A stretch of 64,000 nucleotides of DNA, taken from positions 8,955,001 through 9,019,000 of the forward strand of contig JAYKKT010000064.1 of NCBI GenBank assembly GCA_036023115.1. Direction: 5' to 3'. The translations under genes were made by a program, and so were the position numbers. The notes beneath the pieces were generated by a model. That model did no database searches, was not told the DNA's origin, and saw only the letters and a program-made list of their open reading frames with translations. Below are positions 23,891 to 38,800 of this stretch, piece by piece. The stretch's first letter is position 1, and the number at the start of each line of letters is the position of its first letter. Source of the DNA: Brasenia schreberi. Taxonomy: Eukaryota; Streptophyta; Magnoliopsida; Nymphaeales; Cabombaceae.

Positions 23891-26800
23891 GTAAGAATTG
23901 AACGCCCTTTGGACTTCATCTGTGCCGTCGGATTTACCTTTCTTCTTGTTGGGTTTCCTTTGGTTTCCCCTTTTCTGTGGAAGACGGTCACCTTTTTAAT
24001 GGTCTGCCAGGACCGGAATTATGTTTCTAATCGTGTAGTTTTTGTTGTAGTCGGTAAGGTTCTACTTGATTTGATTTCGTCACTTCTGTTCTACTGTGAT
24101 TTTAGGGATTTAGGTTAAGATCCTTCTTTCGCTTCTATTTCTTTCCAATTCGATTTTCTGGATTGGTTATTGGTTTGAGTCTGAAACTTAGTTATCTTAT
24201 CTTTCTGGAGTTCGGTTGTCTGGTCTGTATGATTTAGGATGGCGTCGTGATAGGGGGCTTGTTTTTGTGATTTGTTTTCTTTGTGTTTCTTTTGGGTCGG
24301 AAAGGCGGTTGGAATGCGATTTCTTTCTGCCCATAAGTACGTTTGTGCTGTATATGCTGTGGCACTTCGTATCACTTTTATTGTACGAATTATACAAAAT
24401 GGTGCTGTATATGCTATGGCAGGATGTGCAATATACATACTGAATTCTATCCTCTTCTGTTTAAAAATACAGACTTTTATGGTATCCTATGCTAGGAGTT
24501 GTACCATATCATAGATTTTCCTTTTCCAATATGCATAAGGATAAGCTACTCATTAACTTCTATTACTTGCATAATGCTACCATGGAAATTTGTGCTATGT
24601 CATTGTCACTTATTATAAGATGTGAAGTGCAAAACGTTCTGGGAAAATCATTGCACTCTTTTAAATGCTTGTTGTGAGAATAATATCAGCATTGATATCT
24701 CTAGTATGTCAGATATGATATGGTAGTTTTACATGTTGAAGATGTTTTCTGATGCAGCTAGTAGGAGAATCATTGGTCATTGAAAGAAAATTTATTGATT
24801 GATTTTGGCAAATGCTGTCTCAGAGAGGTACTTATTACCTGTACTGAGTATTTAACTGTTCCATTTTCTTGCAGTATTTTGGAGGGTATGGTTACCACGG
24901 AATGTCATTTGAGCAGACATATCGCTGTTATCCAGCATCTTTCATTGATAAGGTTAATTTAACATCCCTCTCTCTACGTGCATGTGTCTGTTCTGCACAA
25001 GAATACTGCTGGGTGGTTGTGTATGCATATTTCTTTGCGATTTTACTCACATATGCATTTGCAGAAAGATAGCAAGTAGCTCAAGGTCAATATAGGCAGC
25101 AAGATCTCATGGGAAAATCAAGGTTCTAGAAAGTGTGTCATGCCTTTGTGGGGTTCAAATAACAAATTCTAGGAAAATCTGCCAAAAATAATAGGAAGGA
25201 AATTAGAAAATATTCTAAAACATCACATCAGCTAAAATTAGTATAAGTAAGATCCTAAGCAAGAGATTTGTTAAGATCTTATCAAGGGATTCCCTGGGAG
25301 GCCTTTGTCCTTTGTTAGTCTTGTGAATTGGTGGAATAAAATCTGACGGTGTGGATGGATTTGGCATGAATAGTTTTGTACGAATTGACTTTTAAAGAGA
25401 CGAGAAAAAAGAATCTGAATACCAGTCTTGTTTCTTTCTACTGTTGATTATTTCATCATTGTGAAGAAAACTGCCAAACAAGGTCAGTTGATGATTTAAA
25501 AGTCTTCATTGATCTAAGCTTGCTGAAGTCATTTCTAGGCCAGATAAACAATCATCATCATGATGAAATGAGGAAGCCTCTCATGATACAGTCTAAGTTC
25601 TTTCTATCTTATGCTCCAGTTATAATATTCAGAACTCAAACATATTGTGAAAGTTTGATAGATATGCTGATGAAAGGAGATAATTTTTGGCAACCTATTT
25701 ATGAAAATCCTTCACCCAGTTCTCTGAGACAAAGTAATATGACATAAAAACTAAATTTTAAAGAACTAAATGCCAAATAAGTACATGAAATTTTTGGGCT
25801 GAGATTTTCTCCCTCAAAATCTTCAAAGTTGAATTCCGCCTTTGATTGTTCCTTTAGTTTGATTGGTGGGATGATAGTGGCCCTTTCTTGTTTGCACGTG
25901 GTGTAAGAAAAATAAATAAATAATGAGTGTTTACTTAAATGACTTTGTATGCAAACACATGTGAACTTTTATCTTAACATAAACATTATGTTCTAGTGTA
26001 TATAGTGGAACTGGATGATATATGCGTGTACTAGTGTATCATACTATCTCCTTTCTCTACTTTTCCTCATGGTCACTATATACCGTTCAAAGGATATGAT
26101 ACTTAAGAAAGGAACGAAAGAGTAGAGAAATATATTCTTGTTCAATCTCTTGGACTTCTAATGTTAGTGTCCCATTTGGATGTCTTTTGTATAAAACAGT
26201 TTTTTCATAAATCAGAGTTTTCATGAACGATTCACTAGAATCAAATTTAGAGGAATTTCAAATTTTGATTGGGTGACATCTTGCCCATTCTTTATGACTG
26301 TAGGGTGTCTGGGACGTGGGTGGCATTCTATGTCCAAGAAATCATTTTTTGTGGATCTTATGAAAGAACAATATTGAACTGAAATTTTGAGTTAAGTAAT
26401 CGGAACTTGAACTGAAGCTTTTAGTACAAGCCATTGGAAATGCGCTGTTGCTTAAGACACCGAGATGACACTAATGCTGACAATAATGGTACAGATATTC
26501 GCACTGTCTGTATGTATTGGTTGTGTTGGAAACAATGACCATGTTGAAGTCTATGCTGGAGAAAAAAAACTCAGTCAATCTGTTTGAGTTCATTTCCATC
26601 CAAATTTGGAAAACTAATAATAGAAAGTTTTATCCCTTCAGAAGAAAAAGAAATATAGGCAAAAGAAAAAATATGAGGAAAAATTAAGACAAGGGAAGTA
26701 ATCAGAAAGAGTATGAAGGATAAGAAGAAACTGGAGGAAGAAGAAAGAACATAATAGAAAATAACTGCTGTTCATTGCTGGATTGCTGTTGTTGGCTGAA

Positions 26801-29800
26801 ATTGGGGAGGTCATCGGCAATTTCCCTATGATGGTTACACAGGTAAGACAAATAGAGAGAGAGAGAGAGAGAGGCTTAGAAAGGGGTGTGGAGATAGAGT
26901 GGATTTGCTGCTGGCTGGAATTGAGGAGAAATTTCCCTATGATGTCACACACACATAGTATATTATGTATGTATATATGTATATGAAAGTTGGATCCTAC
27001 AAATCTTTAGCAGTGGATACTCATGCATTGGGCATGAATGTCATTTAGAAAATTATAAGGGTGTTTGAGAAAATAGGAAGGACAACTTTATTATGCTTAT
27101 GCCCTCAAAAAGCAAAAGGAATGCAAATGCATGAGTATGTAGTGTCGTGTGTAGGATATATATGTATGTACACACATTTACATGCATACACATATATGTT
27201 TTATGTATGTGTGTATAACTTCTTCCTGTCACCTATGATTGTTGAAATTTCCGTTTCCCCATACGAGTAACCATATGACATGAAATCCCGGATTACATAT
27301 TAACATTATACACCATCACGTTTAGCAACCAAGCATTGGCAGGTTACCAACTAAAAGAAATATTCCGGACCAGCTTTACCCAACGGATATGAACTCCTCT
27401 TTAAACAAGAAAAATCAGCATCAGTTACTTGAGCTATTGAGCTTGGCCCGGGTGAGATTGTAGACCTGGATTTTCCCATCATCTTTAGAGTGGCTCCTCT
27501 TCTTATAGATATCAGCTATTAAATGTTTCAAATGAGGCCGCATTCAGGCTTCCTTACCCTCACAAGTGCACTTTTGGCAAGCCACACTTCCAACCCAACT
27601 CTGCTGATGTCTCACCATTCCTTCTCATCCATGCAATGCCATCATATTTCTGCCACCCACAAATTAAGATACCATATATGAAAAATACAGGTGCCACTAA
27701 GTTAATATGCATAGTGTCATAAAGATTTACGTGATGCTATTTCGTGAGTAGGAGACACTCAATTCACTTCATTTATTGCTATTTTAGGTGACTATCTGTT
27801 TGTAGAATATTCATTCTATGTCCATTAATTTGTCCCTTTTTGCTCTTTGCAGCCACATTTAGAAAGTGGTGACAAAAGTAAGTTCTATTAATTGTTGCTA
27901 TTCTTTTACTATCCTATCTCATTTGCTGCTAGAGAGTTTTGTTGTTTCATTGCTGAACTCTTTACCCTTTTGTTTCTGTTACAGTCATAATGCCTCCTTC
28001 AGCTCTTGATCGACTTGGTGAGCACTTTTGACCATATGTATATCAATTCTTGGCATTCTGAACTGTTTCTAAAGTCAAAAAAGGATTGTAATGAGAAATA
28101 TGATGAAGTTTTAAAACACTGAGAATAAAAAATTGCCTTGTTTTTTCCCACCAGCATCCTCATGTTTTTGTGATATTTTAAGTCTCTCTTCAAATATTTT
28201 GAACACTATTGTCTTTTACAGCGTTTGTTAAATTTTCTTTCTTTTCAATTTTGTGAAAAGAACATGAACTTTTTGTGATGTATTCCATTTTCAAGTTCCA
28301 AGGCTTCACTTGGAGTTTACAAGAAAGGACACACAGATTTCCTTGAATGCGTCATGTGTTTGGCTTGGCCAAGACATGACTTGTGTATGTGACTTGTTTA
28401 AAGATTTTCTTTTCTTTTGTTTCAATATGTCCTGCTAATCTATGGCTCCTTACAGCTAGCTAAGTGGGTTGCTTAAAGTATAAACAAATTCAAAGGATGT
28501 CGGAAGTTTGAAACGGGTAGTATGCATCTCTAGCAGCAAGGCTGATGCTGGGTGTATTGTTGTAGTCATGATAGACATCTAAGCTTTTAATGGTTACAAG
28601 CACTAACGGTTGGCATTGGTTCATAAATGATTAACTTGAAGTTCACGTCCTTTTTTCAAGGCATGGTTTTCATCTTTGCCTATGTCTCTTGCCTCTCATA
28701 TCCATTTTATCCGGATAACTATTTGTATGCATACATTTTTATCGTACCTTCTAAGTTTCTGCTTCTCATTTCCAGTTTGTTGTCCTCCTAGTTGCAGCTG
28801 ATGAGAAGTCGTGTGTAACTAAAGAAAGTTTATTCTATGTGGGTTTATGTGTTTCTTAATCTAATTTGGGCCTTATTCAACCTATAGCTGCTCCGGGAAT
28901 GCTTCTTTATGTGATCGAGTCAGGGAGTCCATTTGAGTGGAATTGTGGTTGGGCAGGTGTGAGTGTAGGGGCAGCTTAGCTGATTAACCATTTTTGCTGT
29001 ACCTTTCATATTTGTTGATGGTCATAGTTGTAGGTTCATTCATTCAGTAAGTACGTTCAATCTGATAAAAGATCTTCATTGCAGCATCTCTTCATATTGA
29101 CTACCCAATGTTATTTGAGCTGCATAATCCCTCGACTGAACGAGTTTCTCATTGTGGTGTGCTGGAGTTTATTGCCGAGGAGGGCATGATCTACATGCCA
29201 TACTGGGTATGCTACACAGAGTGAATCACCTTATTTGAAAGTACTATAAATGAAAAGTTCTGTTGCTGGATATTTTGCTGACTTTTTTTGAGTTGCTATT
29301 TGCTCTTTTGTGATGCAGATGATGCAAAATATGCTTTTACAAGAGGGAGACATGGTGCGGGTCAAAAATGCCACTCTGCCAAAAGGGACATACGTGAAAT
29401 TACAGCCACATACTAAGGACTTTTTGGACATTTCAAATCCGAAAGCTATGTGAGTATCCTTTTTCCTTGTGACATCTGAATTCATGTAGTATAAAATGCC
29501 ACATAGGAGATCATGATAATTGCCAAACAAATCGGTCAAAATCCCATACTTGAATTTCCTTTGGGACTTAGAAGGGCCCTCATAAGTGAATGATAGTCGG
29601 TCAAAATCTTGGCATTTGAATTTCATGGAAGATCATGCTGCCTTTTGATTTTGACAATAAATAACATGAGAATGCTCCATAAATTCAGTCCTTGAAAAAA
29701 AAGTATTATATGATCTGGAATTGGGAGTGACGACTTCTCTTCTTAAAAAGAGAGAATTATGAACGTAACTTAAAGAAAATTCTTATAAGGGCATATATTT

Positions 29801-32800
29801 GATACCATTTCATAAGGTTGCATCAACTTAATTGTGCCATCATCTATTCTTTTGCTTTATAAGTTTCAGTCAATGAAAAACCTTGGGATAACTTGTTAGA
29901 ATATGGGTGCTAAGTGAAGTGCATTTTCTTGTCACTGAAAGAAATTAACAGAGTGCAACGAAAATGAGTCACATGGTAATGTGTATCTTTTAAAGAAGCA
30001 GAGAAGGAAAAACTGCATGAGAATTTCTTAGAGGTCATATTTCACAAAAGAATGTATACAGAAGCCGGTTTCATCGGAAAATAAGTGATGGCTTGTCAAA
30101 ATCTGTGGTTTATGGAAAGCCCCCCAAGAAAAGTATGTTTTAAAAGAAAATCAAATTCACACAGATATTGGCGATTTACTTACCTTTCAGGTGAAGTGGA
30201 TTGACATTTTTGAGTGATCATAGAAAACCAGGATTTGTTAGTCTGAGTTCTTGGTCAGAGTAGCTGCAAAGGTGATTCCTATGAGAAATACATCTACGAA
30301 TTTGAAATTCTATTCTAAGAAAATTGAAGAAACGCTGCTTATCAACCTTCTTTTGTGTATAATTTGGCAGTAGTTAATGGTATAGTGATTTGATATATCA
30401 TCTCATTCATGGTCAGACAATAGTACCGATCATCATGTTGTTGATGGTTAGTAAATTAGAGAATTGAGCATATAGTATTTCAGATTTATGTTAGTCTCTT
30501 AATGTATGTTCATCCTTAACTCATTCATCAAATTTCTATTCTGAGCTATCTTGTGCTAATAACTAGAAGCATCCTCTACTTGTTCTTTGTGCTTGAGCTG
30601 ATGACTTTTTGCTTTCTCTTCTTCCAACAAATAACATTCTCTCCACATAAGCATGTCATTTCTTGATCTTCTAGTTTCTTGATCAACGGTCCAATCTTCA
30701 ACAGAAACTTTCACAATTTCAACCAGCAAAAGGGTCTGCATAGTTTTCATTATAATCCTATCCATTACTTAATCCTCTTATAATGATAGAATTACTGTTT
30801 AAGACCCCCATGTGTACTGCTGTTGGTGTGCTAATTAATATGTTTGATTGACTTTATGGGTCACCTATTTTTGTTATAACAATGAATGCCTAAGGTCCAG
30901 ATGTTGCATACCCTTGTCATGCAGATTGATCTCTGTTCTCTCTGTAGGCGGAGATTTCTAAAAAATGTTCAATTTGTTTCCTTTGCAGCTTGGAGACGAC
31001 TCTCAGGAACTTCTCCTGCTTAACTGCTGGTGATAGTATCATGGTTGCATATAATAATAAGAAATATTACATAGACATCGTTGAGACAAAGCCCTCTTCT
31101 GCAATAAGTATTATTGAGACTGATTGTGAAGTAGACTTTGCTCCTCCTCTTGATTACAAAGAGCCAGAAAGACCGGCACCCACAACCATACCTCTGTCAA
31201 CCAACACACATGCTCCAGGTATCTAGTTTTTTTAATCGATTTGCTATAACTTGTTTCTTCTTGTGTCATGACACAAATATGATAGTTAGTTGTATCATTC
31301 TGCAAACGTTTCATTTGTCTCATGGAAACTAAAAGTGTCCTTTTGCATCAATTGCTTCAGTGTTTGTGCAAAGATGAGGAAGAGTCCATGAGATTAAGCC
31401 ATCTACTCCTGCATATTTGGTGCTTCCAGTAAAACCTGTTTCTTATCGATCTAAAATATCATTTTGGTGAATTTACATTGGGATTTAAGTGAAGGTGTAA
31501 GCTGTTGAGGATGTATTTTCATCCAACAGGATCAAAGATGAAGTGAATTTACAATCCCTTTATCTCCACTTGGCTTTTCTCAAAGACACTAGGCCACATA
31601 CCAAAATGATCAGCTTTTTGCATTTCCAGAGCAATTAGTTTAATCTTGACTTCATAACTAATGTTAAATGTGGCTTTTGCACAACTGACTGGATATGTAA
31701 GTTGGGATAGACAAGAATGTTGATGGCAGTGACTACATCAATATTTCCTGGTGTCTGTGTAGAGTTTAAGCAGTGTTTCTACGCTATCACCTTGTTGACT
31801 TGGATAAGGATAAGGACAATTGACAATTGCTGTTCTATGCAGCAGTTCTACACAGTGAATTGCCTCATAAAATGATAATTGTCACTATCTGATACAAGTA
31901 TTAGTCCTAGAAGCTATAGCTTATTAAGATATCTGAGAGGAACAGTGAATACATGGACACAACATGGTTCATTCAACTTTAGCGTTTAGCCCAACTTGAT
32001 CAGCTATCAATATCAAGGTTGTCTGAGGATGAGGATCAAGTGTGCAACAAGCAAGCTGGCGGAATAAGTTCATTGTGATATCCATGGCTCTGCGAGCATT
32101 GGGAGGTGCTCATGTAGAAATAGAAACTGCAGTTTGGGTTGAAGTTGCTGTTAAATTTTAGTATGCTTGTCATGAAAGGTGAGATGATAAAGAAAAGTTG
32201 TTATCTATGCCAATTGCAAGTAGAGGTAGAAAGAATCTAGCTAAGGAGGTTTTGGAAGAAGAAAAAAGTTTGGAAGTTTTGGCAAATCTGATATTAACAA
32301 ATGGAAGGATTTGAAAGAGGAATACTTAGGTATAATAGGGAACTAAAATAATGCAACCTCATTAATATCCATCTAGTGTGAATGAGGCCCATAAAGTGTT
32401 CTATTAAGCATAAGGCTAAGGGTCCTTGGAGAACACCACAAAGTCACCAGGTACTTTTAAAATGTAATAGGATGGGCCACTAGGGCCCGTGTTTGGGTAC
32501 TGGATAGCCAGGGCCTTGGCCCACCCTAGCTAGCCGTTGGGGACTAGGGCTCCCCAATGGCTAGTCAATATAGCCGGTGGGAAAACCCCCAACGGTTGGA
32601 TGCTTCTCTCTCTTCACTCTTTGATGTAAATGATGTACATTCTTGCTCTATAAAGTATAAATAGAGCCTCCTACTTGATAAAACAAGTTGTTTTACCTTA
32701 CACTTTTTTTGACTCTTGATTGTTTTGATATTTGACTTGTATTGAGCATTGAAACACCATGCTTTTGGTGAATCAGTTTCGTGGCTATTCTCGGTTTGTT

Positions 32801-35800
32801 AAATTGACAATTGGTTGGGATTTCTCAAGGAACTTAAGGGATTGTTTTCTCACATGGTATCAGAGCTTACTCGCAAGAATATTATCAGACACCACTACAT
32901 TGACAAGTGTGCTCGACTTAAAGCAAGTTTTGTCTTCTTACCTTTGCTATATTCTAAGGTTGAGGTAATTCATGAAAACTTGTTTTTATTGAGAAATGGA
33001 AGGAAAAAGTGAAGTATTTCGATGTTTACTTGACTCAAATTGCTATAAAAGTTGGGTAAGAACAATGCATTTTTTTTTATCTAATTGGGATTATGCAGAT
33101 GGTAGTATTCAAGAACCTAATTTGATTGTTGATAGGTTTGATGAAAATGATATCATCAAAGACCAAGAAAAATATAAACAAGATTTAAAAATATGAGAAA
33201 ATGAATGGAAGATCACTTGGATCATTTGCCAAAATGTAGATGATAAGCTTAGAAATACAATTAACATCTTTGGAAATATTTTTGAAACTTGGAAATATTT
33301 GAAGAAAATTCATTCCTAAGATGATTTTGTTTTCCAAATTTATTTATTGGAAAGAATGATAATGTTTAAGAAGACAACTTGAGTATTAGAGACTACCACA
33401 ATCAATTTTATGAATTGTGGAATCAACTTCGAAACTCCGCCCATGTAAGGATTACCCTTGCATTGTCGGTCCCAAGCCCGGATAAAGGAGGAGGGTTGTG
33501 TTAGGCTTCCGACAGCCAGCATAAAACTTCGTCGGATTTTTATAACATGGATTACAAAAATTATGAGCATTGCTTTGGGGCGTCCCTGCCTAGCGACGCG
33601 CTGTAGAGCTCGAATACAGTAAGAAGTAAGCAAGGGCGACTACATTTTCGCCCGAATGTAGTGAATCAATTGCAGAGAGGGTTCCCACATCATGGATGGG
33701 TGTGGGTAAAGAAGTTAGTCCCGCTACATTGCCGCCCGAATGTAGTGAAAATTTTTCAGAGAGGGTCTCCGCATTTTGATTATGGATGGATGCGGGGGGT
33801 AAGGAAGCTAGTCCTAGATAATAAGATTTGTATTGGTTCTTGTAATATCGGAACATTATCCGGTAAGCTAATGGAGGTGGTAGATACTATGATTCGGAGA
33901 AAGATTCATATTCTATGTTTACAAAAGACAAAATGGGTTGGAGAAAAAACAAAGGAGATAGAGGATACATGTTTTAAATTATGGTACTCAGGTAAAGAAA
34001 AGGCTCGAAACGGAATTTGTATTATCATAAATAAAGATTTAAAGGAGAGTGTAGTAGACATACAACGATATGGTGATCGAATCATAATGTTGAAATTAGT
34101 GTTAGGAGCAGAGGTTTTGAATATAGTTTGTGCTTACGCACCCCAGGTAGGACTAGAAGATAGTATAAAGACAATTTTTTGGGAAGAGTTAGATAAGGTG
34201 TTTCAAAAGATTCCACAAAGGGAGATGATTTGTTTAGGAGGAGATTTAAATGGACATGTCGGTAAAGAGGCATTAGGATATCAAGGGATTCATGGAAACT
34301 TTGGTTTTGGGGATATAAATGAGGAAGGTAGGGAGATTTTAAATTTTGCTATGGCATTTGATCTCTTTATAGTCAATACAATCTTCAAAAAACGAGATGA
34401 ACATTTAATTACTTATAAGAGTGGCTTATCACAAACACAAATTGATTACTTTATTTGTAGAAAAAAAGATAGACCGTGTTGTAAAGATTGTAAGGTAATT
34501 CTAGGAGAAAGCTTAACCACCCAACACCGACTTTTAGTTATGGATTTACAAATAAAAAAGTGGACAAAGAAGAAAAGAGTGCATCGAGCTATTCGGACTA
34601 AATGGTGGAACCTCAAAAGCGAGAAAGAAGATATATTTAAACAGAAAGTCCTGCAAGGAGATGTTTGGAATTATGTTGGCACACCCTGTGATACGTGGAA
34701 CAATATGGCTATACATATTAGGAAAGTTGCGAAAGATGTGTTAGGGGTATCTAAGGGAGGTGTACCGGCACAAAAAGAAGCTTGGTGGTGGAGTGAAGTA
34801 GTACAAAATAAAATCAAGGCAAAGAGGGCATGTTACAAATTACATTATGCTAAGAAAACTAGTGAAACTTTAGAAGCTTATAAGAAAGCAAGAAAGGAAG
34901 CAAAAAAGGCCGTTAGTGAAGCAAAAACTAAGATTTGGGAGGACTTATATAAAAAACTCAACTCAAAAGAGGGTGAAAGAGATATTTTTAGGATAGCTAG
35001 GGCTAGAGATAAGAAAACTAAAGATCTTAATTATGTTAGATGCATAAAAGATGAGGATGAAAAAATTCTAGTGGCAAATGATGATATAAGAAATAGATGG
35101 AAAAACTATTTTTATAATCTTTTTAATGAAAATAAAGATGTTAGTATTAGTTTAGGAGATTTAGCCAACTCAGATAAGTATATAAACCACAATTTCTACC
35201 GACGTATTCAAAAGAATGAAGTCAAAGAGGCTCTTAAACATATGAAGGGTGGTAAATCGGTAGGACCAGATAATATTCCTATAGAAGTTTGGAAAATACT
35301 AGGAGAAATAGGAATCACTTGGCTCACAAGACTATTTAATGAAATATGGAAAAACCAAAAGATGCCCGAGGAATGGAGAGCAAGTACACTTATACCCATA
35401 TATAAGAACAAGGGAGACATTCAAAATTGTGCGAATTATTGAGGTATCAAGTTAATGAGTCATACTACGAAATTATGGGAAAGAATTATCGAACGTATGT
35501 TAAGACAAGTATCAAGTACAACAGAGAACCAATTTGGGTTCATGCCAGGCAGATCTACTATTGAAGCGATTCACCTTTTGAGACGTCTTATGAAACATTT
35601 TAGAGCAACAAAGAAAGACCTTCACATGATATTTATTGATTTAGAAAAAGCTTATGATAGGGTACCGAGGGAGGTTCTTTGGAGAACTTTGGAAAAAAGA
35701 GGTATCCCATTGACATATATTAACCTTATAAGAGACATGTATGATGGTGCAAAAACATGTGTGAGGACTCATGAAGGAACGACAGACTTCTTTGAAGTTA

Positions 35801-38800
35801 ATATTGGGTTACATCAAGGATCAACTTTAAGCCCATACTTATTTATAATGGTGATGGATGAGTTAACAAAACATATTCAAGATGAAGTACCTTGGTGTAT
35901 GTTATTTGCAGATGACATTGTTTTAGTGGAGGAGTCTAAGGAAAAAGTTAATAGAAAATTGGAACTATGGAGAGAAACATTAGAAAGCAAAGGCCTCCGA
36001 CTTAGTAGAACAAAGACAAAATATATGGAATGTAAGTTTGATCATTTGGTTACTTCAGAGGACATAGAAATTAAAATAGGCACATATTGCATTCCTCAGA
36101 AGGAAAGTTTTAAATACCTAGGGTCAATTCTTCAGAGTGATGGAAGAATTGATAGAGATGTTACGCATAGAATTAATGCTGGTTGGTTAAAATGGAGAGG
36201 AGCATCAGGTATTCTTTGTGAAAAGAAGATACCATTAAAATTAAAAGGTAAATATTATAGAGCAGCAATTAGGCCTGCCATGTTTTATGGTTTTGAGTGT
36301 TGGGCAGTTAATCATGAACATGTACAAAAGATGTCTGTGACAGAAATGAAGATGTTGAGATGGATGAGTGGTCATACAATATACATAATGAGGTTATTAG
36401 AAATAAAGTAGGAGTGGCACCAATAGAGGATAAAATGAGAGAACATCGTTTAAGATGGTTTGGACATATAGAAAGAAGATCAAAAGAAGAAACTGTAAGA
36501 AGGTTAGAAAAACTAAATTTGGAAAGTATTAAAAGAGGTAGAGGACGACCACAAAAGTGTTGGAAAGAAACAATAAAGAACGATCTAGCTTATTGGGAGT
36601 TAACTGCTAACATGGCACAAGATAGGGATCTGTGGAAACAAAGAATCCATGTAGCCGACCCCGTCTAGTATGGGAAAAGGCTTAGTTGTTGTTTGTTTGT
36701 TTGTTTGTTGTGGAATCAACTTCGAAGTTTTGAAAAATTTTGAAAAATTCAAAAAATGGACGAGTTTGAAGAATATTTGGACATACAAGCCTCAAAGTAT
36801 TGGAAAACTTTGAAGTTCAAAACTAGATTAAAAACTGTAAATGCATCCAAAGAGGTTGTTCTTGCCGCATCAAGACTGGGGATGAATTTAAAGACATACA
36901 AGTCTCCTTACATCAAGAACATTGAAGGACAAATAAAAAAGCCCATGGGTCCATGACCAAATAAAAACACCATTTGTCACTATTGTAAGGAAAGTGAACA
37001 TATCAAAACCACTTGTCTTATCTACGAAAAAATTTGGGAATGTGGCCACTATGGAGGATAAATTGTTGCAGCTCTACCTTCCAACATCAAGGCATACATA
37101 GAATAGATGTTCAAAGAAAAGGCTAGCATCTCCGACAATGTGTTATCAACAAATTCTCAAGGTATGTCTTGGTTCTTAGATTCAAGTGATTCATTTCACA
37201 TGATACATAAATTAAATCTTTTGAAAAACTCTTGCCAAAAGATTTTAAATAATCATGTTTTTACGACCGATGGCACAAGACTTCAAGTGGATGAAATTGG
37301 AAGCTTTGAAAATAAAGATTTTAAGGTACCCTATGTAAGTTTTGTGTCAAAACTTAATTTAAATCTTCTTTTTATTGCGCAAATTTGTAACAATGGTTGT
37401 ATAGTCACTTTCTTATATAAAAATTGTGTGGTGCAGGATCACCTATCGAAGAAGGTGATTGGATAAGGCCATAGAGAAAGTGGATTATACAAAATGAACA
37501 CCACTCTTTGACACAAAAGACATTTAGATATGAACAAGTTGTGTAATCATCCTTTGTTGAAAAATAATCAAGTTGAAGACTTTGTTTGCAAAGAATGTTC
37601 TTGAAAAATTGCATCACACCGTTTGGTGAAAAAGCTTTATTACGAATAAACCTTTTGAGTTTGTACATTGTGATGTTTGGGGACCTACTCCTATTATTGA
37701 GGGTAAAGGCGGTGTGGGATACCATGTGACTTTCATAGATAATTTTACTAGGTATACTTGGATATTTCTTTTGAAACATAAATCCAAAATCTTTAGACAT
37801 TTCTTGACATTTTACAATATGATTAAAAATCAATTTGACACAACTCTTAAAATTTTAAGATCAGATTCCGGTGGTGAGTACATGTCAAAAGAATTTCAAA
37901 ATTATCTAAAAACACATGGAATTTTTCACCAAAAATCTTGCATAAAAACCCTACAATGAAATGGCTTAGCTAAAGGCAAACATAGACATATTATATAAAC
38001 CACTAGAACTCTCTTGATTGCTAGTAATGTTCCAAAATTCTTGTTGACGGAAGCCACCCTTACCGCTGTTTATCTAATATAGAATACCTTCTTAACTTTT
38101 CAACGTGTCTCCTCATAAAAATTTGTTTAGACTTGCTCTATATTATGAAAGATTAAGAGTTTTTTGTTGTAAATGTTTTGTTTATAGGATAAGAATGATA
38201 AAGTTAATGAGTGTGTCTTTCTAGGTTACGACGTTGACAAAAAAGGTTATAGGTGTTTTGATCCCAAGGAAGACAAACATTATGTGTCAAGATTTGAAAT
38301 TTATAGAAGATAACTATTACTATATTACTATGACTCTAACATTAAAGATAAAGAAAAATATATCTTTCTAAATGACTTTGCAAACTTAGAAGATAGTGAG
38401 AATGGATATAGTGATACAGAAGAAACTATTCATTTAAGGCAACAAGATCAACACATATATGGAGATAAGAGAAAACAACGAGTCTTGTGATATTTTCCTC
38501 TACACTATGCTAGAAGACCTAGAGAACAAGAAAACACTAGACTACCTCCTAGAATTCTAAGGCCCCACAAAGATTTAAACACTATGCTATAAGACTTAGA
38601 GAACAAGAAAACACTAGACTATCTCCTAGAATTTCAAGGCCCCACAAATATTTGTGTCGTATGAAACCTTTGAACCTGAAAGGAAAAATCTTATTGTTGT
38701 CATTTTACAAGTAAAAGAACCTAATTTCTATAATCAAGTCAAAGGTATATGGGAATGGGAAAATGCTATGCAAGAGGAATTAAAAGCCTTAGATAAAGCT

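Noticed and set aside
31730..32340. Possible copia RNase H remnant (text like [10 protein letters not shown]) between UFD1 exon 7 and Copia B
   Set aside because: Too short and broken to support; only one motif-like stretch was seen.
33661..35442. 593-codon open frame as a host gene (often labelled craniofacial development protein-like)
   Set aside because: It is the endonuclease and partial reverse transcriptase of an RTE LINE bounded by target duplications.
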